Origin: Gaiella occulta
GTDB lineage: Bacteria > Actinomycetota > Thermoleophilia > Gaiellales > Gaiellaceae
DNA length: 64,000 nt
Assembly (NCBI RefSeq): GCF_003351045.1
Contig: NZ_QQZY01000002.1
Location: forward strand, 576,693 to 640,692
Direction: 5' to 3'
Under the pieces are notes generated by a model. The model saw only the letters and a program-made list of their open reading frames with translations. It did no database searches and was not told where the DNA came from. Made by a program: the position numbers and the translations under genes. This document shows, piece by piece, positions 58,739-64,000 of the stretch (position 1 is the first letter of the stretch; every line of letters begins with the position of its first letter).

Positions 58739-60418
58739 ATGACCGGCGTCGCGCAAGCCTCGGTGCCCGACCTCGTTCCGGCGCGGATGCTGAACGAGTT
58801 CGTCTACTGCCCGCGCCTGTTCTACCTCGAGTGGGTCGAGGGGCTGTGGGAGGAGAACGCCGACACGGCGACGGGCACGCTCGTCCACGTCCGCAGCGAC
58901 CGCGGCGGCGGGCGTATGCCCGGCGCGGAGGAAGCCGACGACGGCTGGAGCGGCGAGGCGCGCTCGGTCACGCTCGACGCGCCGCGGTTGGGGCTGATCG
59001 CCAAGATCGACCTCGTCGAGGGCGACGACGGCACCGTCTCGCCGGTCGACCACAAGAAGGGCCGGCCGCGCCCGGACGGCTCGGCGTGGGACCCGGAGCG
59101 CCTCCAGGTCGCGGCTCAGGTGCTCGTCCTGCGCGAGAACGGCTACCGGAGCGAGCGCGGCTACCTCAGCTTCCGCGAGACCCGCACGCGAATCCCGGTC
59201 GAGGTGGACGGCGCGGTGGAGCGCGAGCTGCGCGAACACCTCGTGGAGCTGCGCCGCGTCGCCGCCGGCACTCAGCCACCGCCGCCTCTCGTGAGCAGCC
59301 CGAAGTGTCCGCGCTGCTCGCTCGTCGGCATCTGCCTTCCCGACGAGACGAACGCCCTCCGGCTTGCCCGGGAGCGCGGGCGGCCGAGACGGCTGATCGC
59401 CGCCAGGCCGGACGCCGCACCCCTGTACGTGCAGGAGCCCGGCTCCCACGTCCGCCTGTCGTCCGGCCGGATCGAGGTGGTGAAGGGCGACGACGTTCTT
59501 GCCTCGCTGCGGCAGATCGACGTCTCGGAGGTCGCCGTGCTGGGTGCCGCCTCGATCTCCGGCCCCGCCCTGCGCGAGCTGGCGGGGGCAGGCGTGCCCG
59601 TCACGCACTTCTCGTTCGGCGGCTGGTTCCAGGCGATGACGGTCGGCCTCGAGCCGCGCAACATCGAGCTGCGGATCGCGCAGTTCCGGCACGCCGACGA
59701 CGAGCAGGCGGCGCTCGCACTCGCGAAGGCGTTCGTCGCCGCGAAGATCAAGAACGGGCGCGTCCTCCTGCGCAGGAACGGAGGGGAGCGGACAGCCGAC
59801 GCCGTTGCGCGGCTGCAGCGCCTGGCACGCAAGGCGCGGCGCTGTCCGGACGCCGGCTCCCTGCTCGGTGTCGAGGGCGCGGCGGCCCGTGAGTACTTCC
59901 AGGCTCTGGGCGCGCTGTTCGGCCGCCGGGCATCGCGCGGCGGACTCGTCCTCGACTTCGAGCGCCGCACCCGCCGGCCTCCGCGCGACCGGGCGAACGC
60001 CGTGCTCTCGTTCCTGTACGCCGTGCTGACCAAGGAGGCGGCCCTCGCCGCCCGCCGCGTCGGCTTCGACCCGCTGCTCGGGTTCTACCACCGCCCCCGC
60101 TTCGGGAGGCCGGCGCTCGCCCTCGATCTGATGGAGGAGTTCCGTCCGCTGATCGCCGACTCGACCCTGCTCACGCTCGTCAACGGATCGCGGCTGACGC
60201 CGGGGGACTTCGTCGAGCGCGCGGGCACGTTCGCCCTCTCGCCGCCGGGGCGCAAAGCCGTCATCGCCGCCTTCGAGCAGCGGATGCTCGCCGGCGTGAT
60301 CCATCCGACCTTCGGCTACCGCGTCACCTACCGCCGGGCGCTCGAGCTGCAGGCACGCCTGCTCGCCGCGGCGCTGCTCGGAGAGATCCCCGAATACCGG
60401 CCGTTCGTGACACGCTGA
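58739..60418 (+). CDS. cas4-cas1: Cas4-Cas1 fusion, CRISPR adaptation integrase
   Basis: A 559-residue fusion typical of type I-G. Cas4 (about 1-210) has C24 in NEFVYCPRLFYLE, the nuclease VDHKKG and the cluster cysteines KCPRCSLVGICLP near 190-200; it trims prespacers by PAM. Cas1 (about 225-559) has the catalytic glutamate in GVEGAAAREYF and the histidine and acidic residues of GFYHRPRFGRPALALDLMEE. The upstream gap has no good ribosome-binding site. Its first 50 codons are duplicated before hicBA. Confidence 0.94.
   Translation: MTGVAQASVPDLVPARMLNEFVYCPRLFYLEWVEGLWEENADTATGTLVHVRSDRGGGRMPGAEEADDGWSGEARSVTLDAPRLGLIAKIDLVEGDDGTVSPVDHKKGRPRPDGSAWDPERLQVAAQVLVLRENGYRSERGYLSFRETRTRIPVEVDGAVERELREHLVELRRVAAGTQPPPPLVSSPKCPRCSLVGICLPDETNALRLARERGRPRRLIAARPDAAPLYVQEPGSHVRLSSGRIEVVKGDDVLASLRQIDVSEVAVLGAASISGPALRELAGAGVPVTHFSFGGWFQAMTVGLEPRNIELRIAQFRHADDEQAALALAKAFVAAKIKNGRVLLRRNGGERTADAVARLQRLARKARRCPDAGSLLGVEGAAAREYFQALGALFGRRASRGGLVLDFERRTRRPPRDRANAVLSFLYAVLTKEAALAARRVGFDPLLGFYHRPRFGRPALALDLMEEFRPLIADSTLLTLVNGSRLTPGDFVERAGTFALSPPGRKAVIAAFEQRMLAGVIHPTFGYRVTYRRALELQARLLAAALLGEIPEYRPFVTR
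58760..58910 (+). repeat. Direct repeat, copy 2 (within intact cas4-cas1)
   Basis: Second copy of the 151-bp segment found at 58029-58179; mismatches include GTG against ATG at codon 17 and AAG against ACG near codon 48. Confidence 0.95.
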
Positions 60419-60711
60419 TGCGAACCCGGTATCTCCTTTGCTACGACGTTCGGGATGCTTCGCGCCTGCGCCGGACGGCCAAGGTCGCCGAGACATGGGG
60501 CTACCGTCTCCAGTATTCGATCTTCATCTGCGACCTCAGCGCCATGGAGCGGGCGTGGCTCGAGCGCAGCCTGCGCGAGGTGCTCGACCTCGGTGCCGAC
60601 TATGCGGTGCTGGTCGATCTCGGCCCACCCGGCCGCTCGAGCGCGGGGCGCATCACGTGGGTCTCCGGGAGCGCCCGGCTTCCCGCGCCCGGCGAGGCGA
60701 CCGTCGTCTGA
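60418..60711 (+). CDS. cas2: CRISPR-associated Cas2
   Basis: A 97-residue ferredoxin-fold Cas2: RYLLCYDVRDASRLRRTAKV carries the conserved aspartate near residue 10, followed by GYRLQYSIFICDLSAMERAW and the C-terminal VLVDLGPPG strand. With Cas1 it forms the spacer-integration complex. ATG shares its A with the Cas4-Cas1 stop. Last gene before the leader and array. Confidence 0.94.
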   Translation: MRTRYLLCYDVRDASRLRRTAKVAETWGYRLQYSIFICDLSAMERAWLERSLREVLDLGADYAVLVDLGPPGRSSAGRITWVSGSARLPAPGEATVV

Positions 60712-60903
60712 CACTGCGAGCGGCGAGGTGCTAGCGTCACCCGCGGGACTCGCTCGCATTCGCAAAGTCCCTGCACATTGACAAGCTACGCCGTACTCCA
60801 CACCGCAGGAGAGCCTTCGCTGTTCTCGCCGGCCGCCCCCGTGCGCCCCGCACTCGCATCGGCGGCCGCAAACCCAGCTCCCATGCGCCCTCGCAGAGGA
60901 GCT
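60712..60903 (+). promoter_or_regulatory. CRISPR leader region
   Basis: 192 bp without a credible gene between cas2 and the first repeat. A TTGACA -35-like box lies at 60778-60783, but no clear -10 is seen at the right distance. Repeat orientation (3' end GTTGAAGC, like the usual 8-nt crRNA handle) makes this the leader side where new spacers enter. Confidence 0.65.
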
Positions 60904-63793
60904 GTCTTCCCAGGGAACCCCCCTGGGCCCCGTTGAAGCGACACCGTGCTCGCGCGTGTCGGCGCCGGCGAGGAGTCTTCCCAGGGAACCCCCCTGGGCC
61001 CCGTTGAAGCAGCCAGTAGGCGTTGCCGTCGACGAAGTAGTCGGGTCTTCCCAGGGAACCCCCCTGGGCCCCGTTGAAGCCCGTGACCGGAGTCCCTCAG
61101 TGCTCCCCTTAGCCGGTCTTCCCAGGGAACCCCCCTGGGCCCCGTTGAAGCTCCGCTACCTCGACGACGACAGCGACGCATGGAGTGTCTTCCCAGGGAA
61201 CCCCCCTGGGCCCCGTTGAAGCCTGATGGCCAGTTGGTCGTCGATGTTGATCCGCGCGTCTTCCCAGGGAACCCCCCTGGGCCCCGTTGAAGCGCCGCCT
61301 GGCGCGCCAGATACTCCTCCGTGATCCAGTCTTCCCAGGGAACCCCCCTGGGCCCCGTTGAAGCTTGTACTCCGCGTCGAACAGGTTGTCGGTAGTCATG
61401 TCTTCCCAGGGAACCCCCCTGGGCCCCGTTGAAGCACCGCCATCCGGATCGCATCAGGGTCGTCGGCGTCCAGTCTTCCCAGGGAACCCCCCTGGGCCCC
61501 GTTGAAGCAGCGATTGCTCGTAGTCGCCAGCCGCCTGCAGCGAGTCTTCCCAGGGAACCCCCCTGGGCCCCGTTGAAGCGACTGTCACTTCTTGGGAGAT
61601 TCGCGGCCCTCCCGCGTCTTCCCAGGGAACCCCCCTGGGCCCCGTTGAAGCCTGGTCTGCGCCGAAGGTGGTCAGATACCGAGATTGTCTTCCCAGGGAA
61701 CCCCCCTGGGCCCCGTTGAAGCTGCACGACGACAGGCATCTGATCGACAGACGGGGCGGTCTTCCCAGGGAACCCCCCTGGGCCCCGTTGAAGCGAGGAG
61801 TATGCGCGCGAGTTTCTTTGCGTCGGCTGGTCTTCCCAGGGAACCCCCCTGGGCCCCGTTGAAGCTAGTCGATCGTGATCGTCTTGCGCTCGACGCCGAC
61901 GTCTTCCCAGGGAACCCCCCTGGGCCCCGTTGAAGCCCGATCCGGTAGCGGACGGAGAATCCGCCCGGCTTGTCTTCCCAGGGAACCCCCCTGGGCCCCG
62001 TTGAAGCTCCAAGAGGCAGATACGCCTCTCAAGGTCCGCGGGTCTTCCCAGGGAACCCCCCTGGGCCCCGTTGAAGCCGGCCCGTGGTCCACGAGCCGAC
62101 CGCGACAGCAGGGTCTTCCCAGGGAACCCCCCTGGGCCCCGTTGAAGCCAGTAGTCGCGCCCATTCGGTGTGGTCCTTCGCGGGTCTTCCCAGGGAACCC
62201 CCCTGGGCCCCGTTGAAGCCGGTGTTTGGAGGGGTACCGGCGCATTCGCTGTGAGTCTTCCCAGGGAACCCCCCTGGGCCCCGTTGAAGCGCCGGGGTCG
62301 CTGAGCGTCCACTGCCGGCATGTCGGAGTCTTCCCAGGGAACCCCCCTGGGCCCCGTTGAAGCTCTTCGCACGGTCTGCGGTCGCGGCGATGGACGCCGT
62401 CTTCCCAGGGAACCCCCCTGGGCCCCGTTGAAGCCTTGAGGATGTGTTCGCGGGCACGCCGGTCTGCTGGTCTTCCCAGGGAACCCCCCTGGGCCCCGTT
62501 GAAGCACGGACGATGAGGCGGCGAACTTCACGGCGGCGCTGGTCTTCCCAGGGAACCCCCCTGGGCCCCGTTGAAGCGTCTCTCGCGAAGGCGTCCGCGT
62601 ACCTCGAACTCGTCTTCCCAGGGAACCCCCCTGGGCCCCGTTGAAGCAGCCTCTCTGGCGGAGCTACCCTGGCGGCAGGGATGTCTTCCCAGGGAACCCC
62701 CCTGGGCCCCGTTGAAGCCGCCCCTCCGCCACCTGCGCCCATCCGCCGCGTACCGTCTTCCCAGGGAACCCCCCTGGGCCCCGTTGAAGCCAGGTGTGGC
62801 GCATGTCTGGCGGCGGCACGTTCACGTCTTCCCAGGGAACCCCCCTGGGCCCCGTTGAAGCGACTTGTTGGCTGACAGTCTGCTTGAGCAGTATGCGTCT
62901 TCCCAGGGAACCCCCCTGGGCCCCGTTGAAGCCTGCCGTCGCTCGCGTCCGCGCTCCTCGACCTGTCGGTCTTCCCAGGGAACCCCCCTGGGCCCCGTTG
63001 AAGCAACGAGGCGAGATCTGCGCCGAGCGCGACGAGCGCGCGTCTTCCCAGGGAACCCCCCTGGGCCCCGTTGAAGCATCGCCACGCGCCGAGCGGTGCG
63101 GTCATCAAACTTGTCTTCCCAGGGAACCCCCCTGGGCCCCGTTGAAGCAGGTGGTAGGTGCGGCGGAAGAAGTCGTAGAACGAGTCTTCCCAGGGAACCC
63201 CCCTGGGCCCCGTTGAAGCTCGGCCTCGAGGTCGGCGACCGTCTCTCCGTGCCGGTCTTCCCAGGGAACCCCCCTGGGCCCCGTTGAAGCACGATGTCGC
63301 TGCTGTTGACGGCTGACGCGCCCGGGTCTTCCCAGGGAACCCCCCTGGGCCCCGTTGAAGCGACTGCTAGTGCGAGCCGAAACGCGGGCTGCGGCTCGTC
63401 TTCCCAGGGAACCCCCCTGGGCCCCGTTGAAGCCTTGATAGCCGACGCCGCTGGCGGTATTAGGGGACTGTCTTCCCAGGGAACCCCCCTGGGCCCCGTT
63501 GAAGCCGCAGGCATGTGCTGAACGCGTTGGCGCGGCGGCTGGTCTTCCCAGGGAACCCCCCTGGGCCCCGTTGAAGCCCTGAGGCGCCTCCGGGACTGTG
63601 GCGCCAGCTCGACGTCTTCCCAGGGAACCCCCCTGGGCCCCGTTGAAGCTGTAGAGGCCCCCGCCGTGTCCCCATACCCCGGGGTGTCTTCCCAGGGAAC
63701 CCCCCTGGGCCCCGTTGAAGCCTTTTGCCGCCTCGGCAGCTCGTGCAGCCACTCGCAGTCTTCCCAGGGAACCCCCCTGGGCCCCGTTGAAGC
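60904..63793 (+). CRISPR. CRISPR array, 41 repeats of 36 bp, 40 spacers
   Basis: Repeat starts are spaced 70-73 bp from 60904 to 63758, giving spacers of 34-37 bp. The repeat starts GTCTTCCC, contains a 7-bp stem CCCAGGG/CCCTGGG around AACCC, and ends CCCCGTTGAAGC. All 41 copies look identical, including the last. No two spacers were seen to be the same. The leader is at the cas2 side and transcription is rightward. Apparent ORFs on either strand are translations of the repeat. Confidence 0.98.
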
Positions 63794-63829
63794 CCGTTCC
63801 GCACCTGGAAGCGCTGATCGATCCGCGTC

Positions 63830-64000
63830 GGGACTGTCCGACGAACGGTGTAAGTCCAGTTGCCTGGCTTGCCGGCCATAGCGCCGGCGGAAGGGAGCTG
63901 TGATGTCTGATCTGACTACACCGGTCGCGTCGTCGGCGGTGGCGGGGAGCGCTGAGCGGTCGGTCGACGAGTCGCTCGCGCAGGAGCTGGTGGAGCGGGC
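63830..64000 (+). mobile_element. Left end of an IS256-family insertion sequence
   Basis: About 36 bp after the last repeat, at GGGACTGTCC (63830), the sequence changes to a block with GGTGTAAGTCC, like the terminal inverted repeats of IS256-family elements. A transposase start follows. The right end lies outside the window, so the inverted repeat and target duplication cannot be confirmed. The exact left edge is an estimate. Confidence 0.6.
63903..64000 (+). CDS. IS256-family transposase, N-terminal part (runs off the window)
   Basis: Thirty-two codons are visible, ending AERSVDESLAQELVERA, which matches the opening of IS256/Mutator-type DDE transposases. GGAAGGGAG lies before ATG 63903. 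The catalytic DDE residues would be beyond the window. The family is judged from a short stretch only, helped by the element-like end just upstream. Confidence 0.6.
   Translation, partial: MSDLTTPVASSAVAGSAERSVDESLAQELVER

Noticed and set aside
58002..58742. A 246-codon ORF that reads from the cas4 fragment through hicBA
   Set aside because: Only the first 56 codons are cas4; the remainder is out-of-phase hicBA sequence rich in Ser and Arg, so it is not a real long protein.
60786..63903. Long open frames on both strands rich in the repeated string GPRGVPWED or PREPPWAPLK
   Set aside because: They are translations of the 36-bp CRISPR repeat; the repeat lacks stop codons in several frames. 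No initiation signal or family match.
1..64000. tRNA, rRNA, riboswitch or replication origin
   Set aside because: No cloverleaf with a T-loop consensus, rRNA block, known riboswitch core or origin-like box cluster was noticed by eye; a covariance-model search could still find a small RNA.

Overview
The window is 64 kb of very GC-rich, gene-dense DNA. Many genes overlap by 4 bp (ATGA, GTGA or TTGA), and many promoters put a TANNNT-like -10 box only 6-8 nt before the start codon, so the mRNA would be leaderless. A ClpS-DUF2017 gene pair is also present. Together these suggest an actinobacterium, possibly a deep-branching one such as Thermoleophilia. That placement is inference; no rRNA or tRNA gene was seen.

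Layout. (1) 1-3066: partial amidase, succinate-semialdehyde-type aldehyde dehydrogenase, cupin, clpS, DUF2017. (2) 3085-4250: a decayed stretch with remnants of a zinc alcohol dehydrogenase, an SMP-30/gluconolactonase and a YdcF-like protein. (3) 4369-24720: a large catabolic island. A FadR-type regulator leads a NitT/TauT-type ABC transporter, which is followed by two amidohydrolases and a RibD-C reductase. Facing them is a 14-gene minus-strand operon (24720 down to 11883): aldehyde dehydrogenase, SDRs, TIM-barrel isomerase, 2-oxoacid dehydrogenase E1 alpha/beta plus a lipoyl protein, tautomerase, isochorismatase-VOC fusion, M24 hydrolase, enolase-superfamily enzyme, opine-type dehydrogenase, DpaA-like dehydrogenase and hydantoinase. 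The enzyme set points to import and hydrolysis of a nitrogenous, perhaps cyclic-amide, compound; the substrate is unknown. (4) 24826-32029: P450 remnant, SDR, coxDEF-like maturation genes, two CtaG genes, an epimerase and a small monooxygenase. (5) 32077-37159: GntR/FCD regulator, FAH-family enzyme and glcDEF. Three identical 13-bp palindromes (ATCGATNATCGAT) tie these to the aldehyde dehydrogenase/cupin pair at the window start. (6) 37160-38770: an XRE plus two-nucleotidyltransferase module set between the intact 3' end of glcF and a duplicated copy of that end. (7) 38802-48345: cupredoxin, two-component system, MFS exporter, CorC-like protein, metallo-hydrolase and the sulfate-assimilation operon cysH-cysD-cysN.

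(8) 48455-64000 is a defence island: a PLD-HerA fusion ATPase, vapBC, and a type I-G (formerly I-U) CRISPR-Cas locus (csb1, csb2, cas3 with C-terminal HD, a short Cas8u2-type protein, cas4-cas1 fusion, cas2). A 41-repeat array follows, and directly after it lies the end of an IS256-family element. A hicBA module splits the cas operon and is flanked by the intact cas4-cas1 gene and a duplicated fragment of its 5' end. This is the same arrangement as at glcF: a toxin-antitoxin-like module bordered by a partial copy of the neighbouring housekeeping or defence gene. That recurrence is the most unusual feature of the window.
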